DNA of 64,000 nt, taken from positions 124,001-188,000 of the forward strand of contig CBDAQR010000004.1 of NCBI GenBank assembly GCA_965199055.1, read 5' to 3'. The number at the start of each line of letters is the position of its first letter. The first letter of the stretch is position 1. The DNA is from CBDAQR01 sp965199055 (GTDB lineage Bacteria; Pseudomonadota; Gammaproteobacteria; Pseudomonadales; Halieaceae). The notes beneath the pieces are model-generated. The model had not been told where the DNA came from. It saw only the letters and a program-made list of their open reading frames with translations, and did no database searches. Below are positions 8,609-17,149 of the stretch, one piece after another. The translations under genes and the position numbers were made by a program.

Positions 8609-9388
8609 TTGCGCAAGGATTACCCTGTCAGCATTCGAGCGGCCTGTGGTGCAGCCGCGCTAAGTCGCACGGCGTATTACTACACGCCCAAGCGAGTAGA
8701 TGATAGTGAGCTGATTGATGCGTTGCTGGCCTTGGTTGAGAAGCACCCTCGCTGGGGTTTTCCAAAGCTGTGTAAGCGGCTCAGAGCGTTGGGTAAACGT
8801 TGGAATCACAAACGGATTTACCGTGTTTATATGGAGTTAAAACTGAATATACGGCGTAAAGTAAAACGCAGGATACCGAATAGGAATCCGTTGCCATTGC
8901 GCGTTCCTAGATCAGCCAATATCTGTTGGTCGATGGATTTTATGAGCGATACCTTGCGTCACGGTCATCGGTTTCGCACGTTCAATGTGGTTGATGATTT
9001 CAATCGAGAAGTGTTAGCGATAGATATCAATTCGGGCATTACTACGGAGCGAGTGATACATACATTAGATCGTATTGCAGCCTGGCGAGGCTATCCCGCT
9101 ATTATCAGGGTTGATAATGGCCCTGAATTTACATCAGGGGCGTTGGCTGAATGGGCGCAAGCGCATGGAATTCAGATCGATTTCATCAAGCCCGGCAAGC
9201 CTTACCAAAATGGATTTATCGAACGTTTTAATCGCACGTATCGAGAGGAAGTATTGGACTTATATCTGTTCGAGACATTGCAGGAAGTTCGAGAGATCAC
9301 GGATGACTGGATCGTGTTGTATAACCATGAACGACCCCATGATGGATTGAACGATATGACACCCGTTCAATACCGAGAAGTGGCTTAA
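8609..9388 (+). CDS. IS3-family transposase OrfB (DDE integrase catalytic domain)
   Basis: A 259-residue rve-type DDE transposase. Acidic residues lie in WSMDFMSD near residue 109, RVDNGPEFTSG near 169, and NGFIERFNRTYREEV near 206, followed by YNHERPHDGLNDMTPVQY. Its frame is open upstream to the A6G run at the end of orfA, so the active product is most likely the OrfAB frameshift fusion. The separately initiated start at 8609 is uncertain. No internal stop is visible, so the element may still be active. Confidence 0.92.
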   Translation: MRKDYPVSIRAACGAAALSRTAYYYTPKRVDDSELIDALLALVEKHPRWGFPKLCKRLRALGKRWNHKRIYRVYMELKLNIRRKVKRRIPNRNPLPLRVPRSANICWSMDFMSDTLRHGHRFRTFNVVDDFNREVLAIDINSGITTERVIHTLDRIAAWRGYPAIIRVDNGPEFTSGALAEWAQAHGIQIDFIKPGKPYQNGFIERFNRTYREEVLDLYLFETLQEVREITDDWIVLYNHERPHDGLNDMTPVQYREVA

Positions 9389-9453
9389 TTTTTCTATGAA
9401 TGGGTGGTTAGCTGTTTGGGGTATTTACATATATCCAACGGAATATTAATAGG

Positions 9454-9576
9454 ATGTCATTGTCTATGTTGGCTCGGCGCTTGAGGGAGCGAGGAGCTCC
9501 GAAGGGCTGGATAGAGAGGGAGCTCGGGGACCTCCGCGGCTATTCTCAGGTCTCGCTCGATCTTGATCTGGACTAG
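9454..9576 (+). CDS. Possible 40-residue ORF or remnant beside the integrase, unknown
   Basis: Reads MSLSMLARRLRERGAPKGW.. to an acidic SLDLDLD end. The frame stays open upstream to the right end of the IS, so it may be the C-terminal remnant of a gene removed when the flank of the IS was deleted. It faces the integrase tail to tail. The run of acidic and basic residues is protein-like, but I recognise no family. Confidence 0.25.
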   Translation: MSLSMLARRLRERGAPKGWIERELGDLRGYSQVSLDLDLD

Positions 9577-9579
9577 TCC

Positions 9580-11226
9580 TTATTTGTTGGGAAGAAAACG
9601 TCGGACATGGAGAAGTGGCTTGTCAAACGCGACGCTAGATATAGCTTCACTCAGCTGCTCCACCAAATAATCCTTCCCGTACCTGCCATAGGTTATCCCT
9701 GTCCCTGTAGTGTGCCCGACGATGGCTCCTGCTACACCTTCAGGAACGCCCGCCTGCTTCAGCCTCGTCGCTAGCGTATGCCGGAAACTGTGGAAGTCCT
9801 TCCGAGGACTCAAGTCCACCATGTCCAGCTTCTTCCTATACCGTGCGAACCACTTACTGGGTGCCTGAGCATAACCATCTCGCTCGTGCTTGAGGCTGGG
9901 GAAGAGTCGTTCTTCTCCATCGTTGCTCAACTCGCTCACGTACTCCCGCAGACCCAACTCGATCAACTTAGGGTGCACGGGAATGACTCTCTTACTGGAA
10001 GGGGACTTGAGGCTCTGGTCCTCACGTTCATCCGTAAATCGCATGCACCAATGTCCATCAATCTCCTCGAAGTCATCAAGGTACAACTGACATAGTTCTC
10101 CCAGTCGAGCACCTGTATGGAGTCCGAGAAGTGGTAGCCAATAGTAGTGAGGCCGCAGGTACTTATGCTCCACGTACTGCTTCGTGCTGAAGAGTTTCTG
10201 AAGGTCCTCATCCGTGAAGGCAGCGCGTTGTTCACTGGCCCGCTTCTTCTCCTTCATGGATAGGCTCTGGAAGTAGTTTCTATCCGTGTACCCATTGTCC
10301 ACGAGCCACTGCGTGAAGGCGTTCACTCGGCGGTGAATGTTGTTGTAGGTTTCCAGCGCTAGAGTTTTAGCCGTGTTTGCATCTGCTGCCTCCCTTGGAG
10401 ACATCTCTCGGAAGTTCGGGTCCTTCGTCATGTTAGGCGGGAGGGCCAGCATCACCTCCTTCCACTCTTGTGCGAGAGTGGGGCTCAAAGCGCTCACCGG
10501 AATGTCCCCGATGATTGCTAGTGCCTGCTCAAGGGAAGCTCGATTCTGTGCGCTGCTCTTTGGCTTCCACGCGCCTGCCCGGTGTTTCTCACCGATGAAC
10601 TTCTCTATGGCGTCGGACAATAGGATGGAATTGGAAGGGTTGGCTGAAGTGGCCGATGAGCCTTGGTGGGTATCGAAGTAACTGACTCCCGTGGTCGCAT
10701 CTCCGCCAGCCAGCTTCCTCAACTCATCACTCATCTGTATGGAAGCACGAGCTACCTGTATGCAGACCTCGCGGTAGTCATCGGGGGTGACCTCGGTGTG
10801 TCCTGACTGTTCCAGAATTAGGTCCGCTATAGGGCTGACGCTTTCGAAGTTGGTAGTGGCGAGGAAGGTTCTGGCAGACGCCTCCATGTTTTGGGCGCTG
10901 TCCTCTAGCTCCTCCAACTCTTCGAAGGTGTGCGGGGTGTCGGAGTGAAGGTGCTCCTTCCGAATGTCCTCCAGCAGTCTCCGGTAGTGCTCACCGACGA
11001 TGTGCTGAATGGTTGCTTCAGGTAATGACATGCCTTCCTTATCTAGCCATTGCACGAGCCTTCCTAGCGAACCAGCAGCATAGCTTGCGGACCTTCTCGC
11101 TTCCAGCCGGGAACTCGTACCCAAGGGTAGCTTCACCTCTCGTCGTCCGAAGAGTCGCCTGAGGTGCTTAGGAATTGTGTATCGGAAGTAGTATTCGGAG
11201 GGTTTGCGCAGGAGATATGAAGGCAT
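9580..11226 (-). CDS. Tyrosine-type site-specific recombinase (phage/element integrase)
   Basis: A 548-residue integrase. The N-terminal part (PSEYYFRYTIPKHLRRLFGRREVKL) is typical of integrases with a DUF6538-type region. A SAM-like core-binding domain lies around 220-330 and the catalytic domain around 350-530. Catalytic residues visible: Arg in HTGARLGELCQLY, HSFRH (HxxR), His in GAIVGHTTG, and Tyr in the TYGRYGKDY segment. Its start lies 64 nt from the CCA end of ssrA, a classic attachment site, with the gene reading away from it. No phage structural genes follow, so this is probably the relic of an ssrA-integrated element whose other end was lost near the IS at 8239-9429. Confidence 0.92.
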   Translation of the reverse strand: MPSYLLRKPSEYYFRYTIPKHLRRLFGRREVKLPLGTSSRLEARRSASYAAGSLGRLVQWLDKEGMSLPEATIQHIVGEHYRRLLEDIRKEHLHSDTPHTFEELEELEDSAQNMEASARTFLATTNFESVSPIADLILEQSGHTEVTPDDYREVCIQVARASIQMSDELRKLAGGDATTGVSYFDTHQGSSATSANPSNSILLSDAIEKFIGEKHRAGAWKPKSSAQNRASLEQALAIIGDIPVSALSPTLAQEWKEVMLALPPNMTKDPNFREMSPREAADANTAKTLALETYNNIHRRVNAFTQWLVDNGYTDRNYFQSLSMKEKKRASEQRAAFTDEDLQKLFSTKQYVEHKYLRPHYYWLPLLGLHTGARLGELCQLYLDDFEEIDGHWCMRFTDEREDQSLKSPSSKRVIPVHPKLIELGLREYVSELSNDGEERLFPSLKHERDGYAQAPSKWFARYRKKLDMVDLSPRKDFHSFRHTLATRLKQAGVPEGVAGAIVGHTTGTGITYGRYGKDYLVEQLSEAISSVAFDKPLLHVRRFLPNK

Positions 11227-11263
11227 TTTGTACCCGAGTTTTGTACCCAGCGCCCAAAATGCC
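11222..11263. promoter_or_regulatory. Inverted repeat over the integrase start codon enclosing two direct repeats
   Basis: GGCATTTTG (11222-11230) and its perfect inverse CAAAATGCC (11255-11263) flank two copies of TTTTGTACCC (11226-11235 and 11239-11248). The left arm covers the integrase ATG at 11226. Between the integrase and the ssrA end, this suits an integrase arm-binding or autoregulatory site, or an RNA hairpin that hides the start. Confidence 0.5.
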
Positions 11264-11289
11264 CTCTAACCTCTTGATTTATAAGTAGG

Positions 11290-11648
11290 TGGTGGAGGCG
11301 GGGGGAGTTGAACCCCCGTCCGCCAGTCCTCTGCCATCGGTTCTACATGCTTAGACCCCGTCTATTGCTTTAGCGATTATCAGCCCGGCGGGCAGGACGA
11401 AAACCGCGATCCTGGAAGATTCGTTTAACAGCGCCGCCCCAGGCGTGCTTTGCTGCGAACCAGTTCTATATGACAGTCAGTAGCGCGGGGCTGGTACCTT
11501 GCTAAAGACCGCTAGCGGGGTTTATGCCGCCAGAGCGTAGTTGTCGTCGTTGGCAACTAATAGATTACAGCTTTGGATTAACGTGATTGGCTGCCATCAC
11601 GGCATGCACCTCAGGGTTCGTAACCGTCGTCGAATCCGAATCGCCCCC
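11290..11648 (-). ncRNA. ssrA: Transfer-messenger RNA (tmRNA, SsrA)
   Basis: On the minus strand the RNA starts GGGGGCG (11648) and ends CGCCTCCACCA (11290). These pair as a 7-bp acceptor stem with a genome-encoded CCA; a T-arm GGGTTCAACTCCC lies just before it. The tag reading frame is at 11522-11554: resume codon GCC, peptide ANDDNYALAA, then TAA. With SmpB (encoded 3 kb away) it rescues stalled ribosomes and tags the nascent chain for proteolysis. Length 359 nt is normal. Its 3' end adjoins an integrase gene and is the likely attachment site. Confidence 0.96.
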
Positions 11649-11662
11649 AATGTGTGGTGGCG

Positions 11663-11668
11663 ATTATA
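11663..11668 (-). promoter_or_regulatory. -10 element of the ssrA promoter
   Basis: A consensus TATAAT on the minus strand ends 15 nt before the mature tmRNA 5' end. That leaves a short leader for RNase P to remove. No good -35 hexamer is visible at 17 +/- 1 nt. Confidence 0.6.
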
Positions 11669-11758
11669 CCTGAAATCAAGCGTTGTGCTGAAAAATTGAT
11701 CAACCTAGAATGCGCGCCGTTGTCTACACTGAGCTGAGTGAAGTGCGGGAGAAACTCC

Positions 11759-13543
11759 ATGTCCTATGACCTCAAAATCATTAATGGCACCGTGTTCGAC
11801 GGTACCGGCGCCGCCGGTGTGCAAACCAATATTGCGGTGACGAATGGTGTCATCGCCGAGATCGGAGAGTGCGAAGGCAAAGCAGAGCGGGTGATCGATG
11901 CGAAAGGCAAAATTGTCACACCTGGCTTTATCGATTTGCATACTCACTACGATGGTCAGGTGTCCTGGGATGAAGAATTGCAGCCTTCGATCAACCACGG
12001 TGTATCCACCGTGGTGATGGGCAGCTGCGGTGTGGGCTTTGCCCCGGTGCGTGAAGCGGATCGCGATACGCTCGTGCGGCTGATGGAGGGTGTAGAGGAT
12101 ATTCCTGGGTCGGCATTGTCCGAGGGCATTACCTGGAACTGGGAGTCGCTACCTGAATATATGGACGCCCTGGATGCCATGCCGCATACCATCGATTTTG
12201 CGGTTCAGATTACCCACGACCCGTTGCGCGTGTATGTGATGGGCGAGCGCGCTGTATTCGATGAGTTGGCAACGGAGAACGATATTGCCGAGATGCAGCG
12301 TCTGACGCGCGAAGCACTGGAGGCAGGTGCGGTGGGTTTTTCCACCGGCCGCAGTGATGTACACCGCAGCGCCGACGGCGACTGGACCCCGTCTTCTGAG
12401 GCGAACGGCGCAGAATTGTCTGGCATTGCCAGAGCCTTCGACGGTGTGGGGCACGGTGTTCTGCAGGCGGTTAACGATTTTAATCTGGAGCGTGACGGTG
12501 ATCAGTTCGACACCGAGTGGGACGTTCTTATGGAATACGCAAAGGGCGCCAATGGCGCACCGTTCTCGCTCTCATTGATGCAGCGCGACTTTGCGCCGGA
12601 GCAATGGGAAAGAATAATCGCCGCGGCAGAGGATGCCAGTGAGGACGGAGTCGATATCCGGCTCCAGGTCGCGCCCCGTGGTATCGGGGTGACTGTGGGT
12701 TTGCAGTGCACCTTTCATCCCTTCATTGGTTTTCCCAGCTACAAGAAGATCTGCCAGCTGCCGCTCGCTGAGCGCGTGGCGGCCATGCGTGAGCCGGAGT
12801 TCAAGGCACAGTTACTGACGGAAGAATCTGAGCCCATGGCGGGTGATGGCACTCCGGTGCCGCCGATTGCTGATGCGCTGTTGGCGGCGGTCGATTTCGT
12901 GGCGAGCAAAACCTTCCTGTTGGGCGAGACGCCCGAGTACGAGCAGACCGGTGAGACCTCGGTGCTGCAGATGGCGAAAGACAATGGCGTGCCGACCTTG
13001 GAGATGATCTATGACCTGATGCTGGAGGACGAGGGCAGGGCGCTGCTTTACTTCCCTATCTACAACTACACCGAAATGAGTTTCGACAACGTGCTGAAAA
13101 TGATGCAGCACCCGCTCTCCATTCAGGGCTTGTCAGACGGTGGCGCGCACGTCGGCACTGTCTGCGATTCCAGTTTCTCGACCTACCTGCTCACCCACTG
13201 GACTCGCGATCGCAAGCGCGGTGAAAAGATGGAGCTGGCTGAAGTGGTGCGCCGGCTCACGAGCGATATTGCCGAGTACTGTGGCATGGACGATCGCGGC
13301 AAACTCGAAAAGGGCCTCAAGGCCAACATCAATGTTATCGATTACGACGGCCTGAGATTGCACGCGCCCGAGATGATTCAGGATCTGCCTGCGGGTGGTC
13401 AGCGTTTGCTGCAAGCGGCCACGGGTTACCAGGCCGTAATCGTAAACGGCGAAGTGGTGTTGCAGGATGATGAGGTAACGGACGCTCGTCCGGGTCGACT
13501 GGTGCGCTTGGGCCAGTTGAGTTCGCCGGCGGAGGCTGCCTGA
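11759..13543 (+). CDS. N-acyl-D-amino-acid deacylase-type amidohydrolase
   Basis: A 594-residue metal-dependent amidohydrolase. The N-terminal MSYDLKIINGTVFDGTG is the usual beta-sandwich start. The metal motif HTHYDGQ lies near residues 62-68 (FIDLHTHYD), with GSCGVGFAP near 90 and SDGGAHVGTVCD near 460 completing the D-aminoacylase/dihydroorotase-like pattern. It probably hydrolyses an N-acyl bond or cyclic amide; the true substrate is unknown. ATG 11759 is preferred because GGGAGA lies about 8 nt upstream; the frame opens 21 nt earlier. Followed after 7 nt by a TauE-type exporter, probably in one operon. Confidence 0.87.
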   Translation: MSYDLKIINGTVFDGTGAAGVQTNIAVTNGVIAEIGECEGKAERVIDAKGKIVTPGFIDLHTHYDGQVSWDEELQPSINHGVSTVVMGSCGVGFAPVREADRDTLVRLMEGVEDIPGSALSEGITWNWESLPEYMDALDAMPHTIDFAVQITHDPLRVYVMGERAVFDELATENDIAEMQRLTREALEAGAVGFSTGRSDVHRSADGDWTPSSEANGAELSGIARAFDGVGHGVLQAVNDFNLERDGDQFDTEWDVLMEYAKGANGAPFSLSLMQRDFAPEQWERIIAAAEDASEDGVDIRLQVAPRGIGVTVGLQCTFHPFIGFPSYKKICQLPLAERVAAMREPEFKAQLLTEESEPMAGDGTPVPPIADALLAAVDFVASKTFLLGETPEYEQTGETSVLQMAKDNGVPTLEMIYDLMLEDEGRALLYFPIYNYTEMSFDNVLKMMQHPLSIQGLSDGGAHVGTVCDSSFSTYLLTHWTRDRKRGEKMELAEVVRRLTSDIAEYCGMDDRGKLEKGLKANINVIDYDGLRLHAPEMIQDLPAGGQRLLQAATGYQAVIVNGEVVLQDDEVTDARPGRLVRLGQLSSPAEAA

Positions 13544-13550
13544 GCTGGTA

Positions 13551-14285
13551 ATGACTATCGCGGAGGTTGCCGGCCTTTGGGCCGTGGTGATCTGTGCTTC
13601 GATCCTGCGCGCTTTCACCGGCTTCGGCTTTGCGCTGGCCGCGGTGCCGTTTCTCTCATTCTTTCTCGCGCCGGTACAGGTGGTGGTGCTCGTTGCCAGT
13701 TTGAGTCTGGCGCTGGGGATTCAGACGTTCCCCCAGTACCGACAAAACCTTTCTCTCAGGCCGGAGTGGCCACTATTTGCGGCTACAGCGTTGGGTACGG
13801 TGATTGGCGCCTGGTTGCTGCAGTTTATCAGTGAGCAGTTGTTTCGATTACTGATTGGCGTGCTGGTTATTGTTGCCAGTGTCGTGCTGGCCCGCTTCCA
13901 TCCGCGTCATCGTCAGCCACGTAATCCGGTTCGCGCTGGCGCTGGTTTGGCGAGCGGCTTGATGAACGGCGCCTTCATGATTCCAGGACCCCCCATCGTT
14001 ATTTACGCCATGGCGACCCAGGCTGATCCTGCGCGGAGTCGCGCCTTCATGATCGCGGTGTTCTCTTTCTCATCGCTGGTTGCGCTGGCGAGTTATGCGG
14101 CTGCAGGGCTGGTGGGCAGTGCGTCCCTGTGGCTGTTCCTGGCCGCATACCCCGCTATGTGGCTGGGCGACAAATTGGGCTACCGCTTGTTTCTTAAGTA
14201 CGGCGGTGCGCTCTACCGGCGTGTTGCGGTCATTGCACTGGTAGGTATTGGAATATCGATCATCGCCCGCGCGTTGTGGGGCTAG
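13551..14285 (+). CDS. Sulfite exporter TauE/SafE family membrane protein
   Basis: A 244-residue inner-membrane protein with seven to eight hydrophobic segments and the TauE/SafE features RAFTGFGFALAAVPF near residues 20-34 and GLMNGAFMIPGPPIVIY near 135-151. Family members export sulfite, sulfoacetate or other organic anions; the cargo here is unknown. It lies 7 nt after the D-aminoacylase-like gene, so it may move a substrate or product of that enzyme. A GC-rich hairpin follows the stop. Confidence 0.88.
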   Translation: MTIAEVAGLWAVVICASILRAFTGFGFALAAVPFLSFFLAPVQVVVLVASLSLALGIQTFPQYRQNLSLRPEWPLFAATALGTVIGAWLLQFISEQLFRLLIGVLVIVASVVLARFHPRHRQPRNPVRAGAGLASGLMNGAFMIPGPPIVIYAMATQADPARSRAFMIAVFSFSSLVALASYAAAGLVGSASLWLFLAAYPAMWLGDKLGYRLFLKYGGALYRRVAVIALVGIGISIIARALWG

Positions 14286-14298
14286 AGGGGTAAACCAT

Positions 14299-14331
14299 GG
14301 CGGGGGGGCCGATGGTTGGTTGCCCCCCGCC
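14299..14331 (+). terminator. GC-rich hairpin downstream of the TauE-type gene
   Basis: GGCGGGGGG near 14299 pairs with CCCCCCGCC ending 14331. There is no clear T-run, so it may be a weak terminator or an RNA-stabilising stem. A second small stem, TCCTCC-ATG-GGAGGA, follows around 14338-14353. The remaining sequence up to the smpB end shows nothing else. Confidence 0.5.
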
Positions 14332-14465
14332 TGGTGTCCTCCTCCATGGGAGGATGTGACGGCCGTAGCCGTGCATTAATAATGGCTCTGCCTGGGCAAT
14401 CTCGCAATGGCGCTATTAGACGGAGTTTGTCTAAGCTCCGATTCCCATAGACGCAAGAAAACTAA

Positions 14466-14948
14466 TCACTGCTTTACGTTCTCGCGCACGATGCGCTGCT
14501 TTTGGCGATCCCAGTCCTTATCCTTTTTGTCCTGCCGCTTGTCGTGGCTCTGCTTGCCGGTCGCTAGCGCAATGGCGACTTTCACCAGATGGTTTTTCCA
14601 GTAGAGCTCGGTACATACGCAGGTTTGCCCTTTCTGGCCCGTAGCGGCCACGATCTTTGCCAGTTCGCGCTTGTTTAGCAAGAGCTTGCGAGTGCGCATG
14701 GGCTCGGTAACGTGATGGGTCGACACGGTTTTTAGTGGTGTGATGTGCGCACCAACCAGGAATGCTTCGCCGTTTTGCATGATCACGTAGGTGTCGGTGA
14801 TCTGTACACTTCCTTCTCGCAACGCTTTTACTTCCCAACCGCGCAGCTCGATACCCGCTTCAAACTTCTCGTTCAGCTGGTAATCGTGGCGCGCCCGCTT
14901 GTTCTGGGCGATGCTGTTGCTCTTGGGTTTCGGCTTCTTCTTGCTCAT
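14466..14948 (-). CDS. smpB: SsrA-binding protein SmpB
   Basis: Binds the tRNA-like domain of tmRNA and delivers it to stalled ribosomes. The 160-residue protein has the family core NKRARHDYQLNEKFEAGIEL then RGWEVKALREG (residues 18-48). It ends with the basic tail (KQSHDKRQDKKDKDWDRQKQR) that enters the mRNA channel. Its RNA partner, ssrA, is 3 kb away. In many gammaproteobacteria smpB lies directly beside ratA; here a sodium-symporter gene sits between them. Confidence 0.97.
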   Translation of the reverse strand: MSKKKPKPKSNSIAQNKRARHDYQLNEKFEAGIELRGWEVKALREGSVQITDTYVIMQNGEAFLVGAHITPLKTVSTHHVTEPMRTRKLLLNKRELAKIVAATGQKGQTCVCTELYWKNHLVKVAIALATGKQSHDKRQDKKDKDWDRQKQRIVRENVKQ

Positions 14949-15026
14949 GGCGCGCAGTATGCCGGAAATTTACGCGTTGTCAGCTCAATCTTGCCCAAGA
15001 TGTGGATTTTCCAGCAAAATGCCGCT

Positions 15027-16394
15027 ATGAGCATTGCATTGCGCTCCTCCGCCGGAGTTTGGGGCAGCCGGACCACTTTCCTACTTGCCCTGGCCGCCGC
15101 CGCGATCGGTCTGGGGAATATCTGGCGTTTTTCTTACTTATTGGGTGAGCATGGTGGTGCTCCTTTCTTGCTGGTGTACCTCGCCTGTCTGTTTATTGTG
15201 GCGGTGCCGGTGCTCATCGCTGAGATTGTTGTGGGTTCTCACGGCAGAGCCAGCCCTGTTACCGCATTGCTGCGTGCCAGCGAGCGTTCGGAATCTGCGC
15301 GGGCCTGGGTGTTGCTGGGTTGGTTGGCGACCATCACGGCCGGGCTGATTCTTTCCTATTACTGCGTGGTGGCAGGCTGGGGCCTGGCCTATGCCCAGAA
15401 GATGGCGGCTGGCGTTTTCGCAGACGCCGGTGCAGCGGATATTGGTGCGGAGTTTACGGCGCTGCTCGCAGACCCTCAGCAGCTGATTCAGTGGCAGAGT
15501 ATTTTTATCGCGATGGTGTTTGCCTGTTCAGCCCTGGGCATTTACCGCGGATTGGGTTTGCTGTTTTGGGTCGCCGGACCATTGTTGTTTGTTGTATTGG
15601 GGGTGCTTATACAGTTTGGTTTAGAGCACGGCGACCTGCAGCGCGCAGGGGAATTTCTGTTCTCGTTCAACGAATACGATTTCACGCGTGAAGCTGTGTT
15701 GATTGCCATGGGGCAGGCGTTTTTCACCCTTGGTGTGGGCGCGGGCATCGGTATGGCCTTTGGTGCCTATGCCCCGGAAAAGCTTCCCATCGGTCGCACG
15801 GTGATTGCCGTGGCGATGATCGATACGATGGTGGCCCTGGCCGCGGGACTCGCGATCTTCCCGATCTTATTCGCGAACAATATTAATCCAGCGATGGGGC
15901 CCGGCCTGGTTTTCGTCGGCCTACCAAATGCCTTTGGCAATATGGTGCAGGGAGAGCTCTATGGCTCGCTATTTTATTTTTTGCTCGCCGTGGTGGCGCT
16001 GGGTTCTGCAGTGGCCTTGGCAGAGCCGGGCGTGAGTTACCTGGTCGAGCGCCTGCGTATGCGCCGACCACTCGCAGCAGCACTGGCGGCCTTTCTTACC
16101 TGGTCGCTCGCGCTGCTCTGTGCGTTTTCCTTCAACTATTGGTCTGATGTGCATCCCTGGGGGCACTACACCCTGTTTGAGCTGCTCGACCGACTCACCG
16201 TGATGGTGCTGCTGCCAGGAGTGGCTCTGCTGACTGCGATCTATGTAGGCTACGCGCTACGCCGCGAAGTCCTGAGAGTTGAACTGTATCGCGAGAGTAA
16301 GCAGTTTTTTTACCTGTGGTGGGTGAGTTTGCGCTATATTGCGCCACCGGTCATTCTGGTTATCGCCATGGCCGCATTTATTGAATCGGTCTGA
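15027..16394 (+). CDS. Sodium-dependent transporter of the neurotransmitter:sodium symporter (NSS) family
   Basis: A 455-residue LeuT-fold transporter with about eleven transmembrane segments. The NSS signature is in TM1: AAAIGLGNIWRFSYLLGEHG near residues 22-41, with unwound-helix glycines; FTLGVGAGIGMAFGAY near 235-250 corresponds to the TM6 region. It takes up an amino acid or amine with Na+; the substrate is not predictable. ATG 15027 is chosen because an upstream extension would overlap the divergent smpB and is not hydrophobic. It separates smpB from ratA. Confidence 0.9.
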   Translation: MSIALRSSAGVWGSRTTFLLALAAAAIGLGNIWRFSYLLGEHGGAPFLLVYLACLFIVAVPVLIAEIVVGSHGRASPVTALLRASERSESARAWVLLGWLATITAGLILSYYCVVAGWGLAYAQKMAAGVFADAGAADIGAEFTALLADPQQLIQWQSIFIAMVFACSALGIYRGLGLLFWVAGPLLFVVLGVLIQFGLEHGDLQRAGEFLFSFNEYDFTREAVLIAMGQAFFTLGVGAGIGMAFGAYAPEKLPIGRTVIAVAMIDTMVALAAGLAIFPILFANNINPAMGPGLVFVGLPNAFGNMVQGELYGSLFYFLLAVVALGSAVALAEPGVSYLVERLRMRRPLAAALAAFLTWSLALLCAFSFNYWSDVHPWGHYTLFELLDRLTVMVLLPGVALLTAIYVGYALRREVLRVELYRESKQFFYLWWVSLRYIAPPVILVIAMAAFIESV

Positions 16395-16403
16395 TTAACC
16401 GCT

Positions 16404-16835
16404 ATGCCCACCATTCAGCGCAGCGCACTGCTACCCTACCCAGCCGAACAACTGTTCGACCTGGTCAATGACATCGAGGCCTATCCGAGCTTTATGGATG
16501 GCTGCGTGGGTGCGCAGATACTGCGCCGCGAGGAGCATGTTGTTGAGGCGCGGCTGGATCTCTCTCGGGGTGGAATTGCACAGAGTTTTGCGACTCGCAA
16601 TCGTGCCAGCGAATACCACACGATTGAGCTGGAGCTATTAGACGGCCCCTTTGAGACTTTTACTGGCCGCTGGCAGTTTCAACAGCTTGGCGATATGGCC
16701 TGTAAGGTGAGCCTCGATCTTGAATTCCGATTTAACAATAGCCTGCTGGGCGCTGCAGCAGGTAAATTGTTCGACAGCGTGACGAGTAATCTGGTGGACG
16801 CCGTGAGTCGGCGCGCCAAAGCGATCTACGGGTAA
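16404..16835 (+). CDS. ratA: RatA/Coq10-type START-domain protein
   Basis: A 143-residue polyketide-cyclase/START-fold protein: MPTIQRSALLPYPAEQLFDLVNDIEAYPSF at the start, then FETFTGRWQFQQLG and the C-terminal amphipathic helix GKLFDSVTSNLVDAVSRRAKAIYG. Homologues are the E. coli RatA protein (reported to affect ribosome subunit joining) and the Coq10 ubiquinone-binding proteins. The gene is 6 nt upstream of rnfH, the conserved ratA-ratB pair. Confidence 0.92.
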   Translation: MPTIQRSALLPYPAEQLFDLVNDIEAYPSFMDGCVGAQILRREEHVVEARLDLSRGGIAQSFATRNRASEYHTIELELLDGPFETFTGRWQFQQLGDMACKVSLDLEFRFNNSLLGAAAGKLFDSVTSNLVDAVSRRAKAIYG

Positions 16836-16840
16836 AGACT

Positions 16841-17149
16841 ATGACTGAAGCCAATATGATTCCGGTTGAGGTAGCTTTCGCGCTACCTGACAAGCAGGAG
16901 ATTGTTATGCTGGAGGTGGAGCCTGGCACGACGGCCAGCCAGGCCGCGGAACGCTCCAACATCACCGCTAAGTTTCCTGGTCTCAGTCTGGAAGACGCCA
17001 AGTTCGGCATATTCGGGAAGGCGGTAAAGGCAGATCACAAGTTGCGCGCCGGTGATCGAGTGGAGATTTATCGCCCGCTGATCGCCGATCCCAAAGAAGT
17101 GCGCAAGAAGCGCGCTGCCGAGGCGAAAGAGCGCCGCAGCGCTTCCTAA
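16841..17149 (+). CDS. rnfH: RnfH family ubiquitin-like protein (RatB)
   Basis: A small beta-grasp protein of 102 residues: IPVEVAFALPDKQEIVMLEV, then GTTASQAAERSNI, FGIFGKAVKADHKLRAGDRVEIYRPL, ending with a basic RKKRAAEAKERR tail. The family is defined (UPF0125), but its biochemical role is not firmly known. It follows ratA by 6 nt and is convergent with bamE, whose stop begins at the next base. Confidence 0.93.
   Translation: MTEANMIPVEVAFALPDKQEIVMLEVEPGTTASQAAERSNITAKFPGLSLEDAKFGIFGKAVKADHKLRAGDRVEIYRPLIADPKEVRKKRAAEAKERRSAS

Larger units (their letters stand above)
8239..9429 (+). mobile_element. IS3-family insertion sequence (IS407-like group), 1191 bp
   Basis: Ends are TGTAAGTACCCC at 8239-8250 and its near-perfect inverse (11 of 12) at 9418-9429. 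It contains orfA and orfB in the -1 arrangement with an A6G slippery site at 8564-8570. I see no target-site duplication: the flanks are AGGT on the left and TATA on the right. Together with the lost 5' end of the lipoprotein gene, this points to a deletion next to the element after insertion. Confidence 0.88.

Noticed and set aside
8232..9433. Target-site duplication for the first IS
   Set aside because: Flanking 3- and 4-bp sequences differ (AGGT and TATA).
8200..9580. Second copy of the ssrA 3' end as the far attachment site of the element
   Set aside because: Scanning by eye for the GGGTTCAACTCCC region found no duplicate; a computed search over a wider region is needed.
15027..16394. 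Longer transporter starting near 14745
   Set aside because: The extra 94 residues lie antisense to smpB and are not hydrophobic; ATG 15027 begins just before the conserved NSS start.
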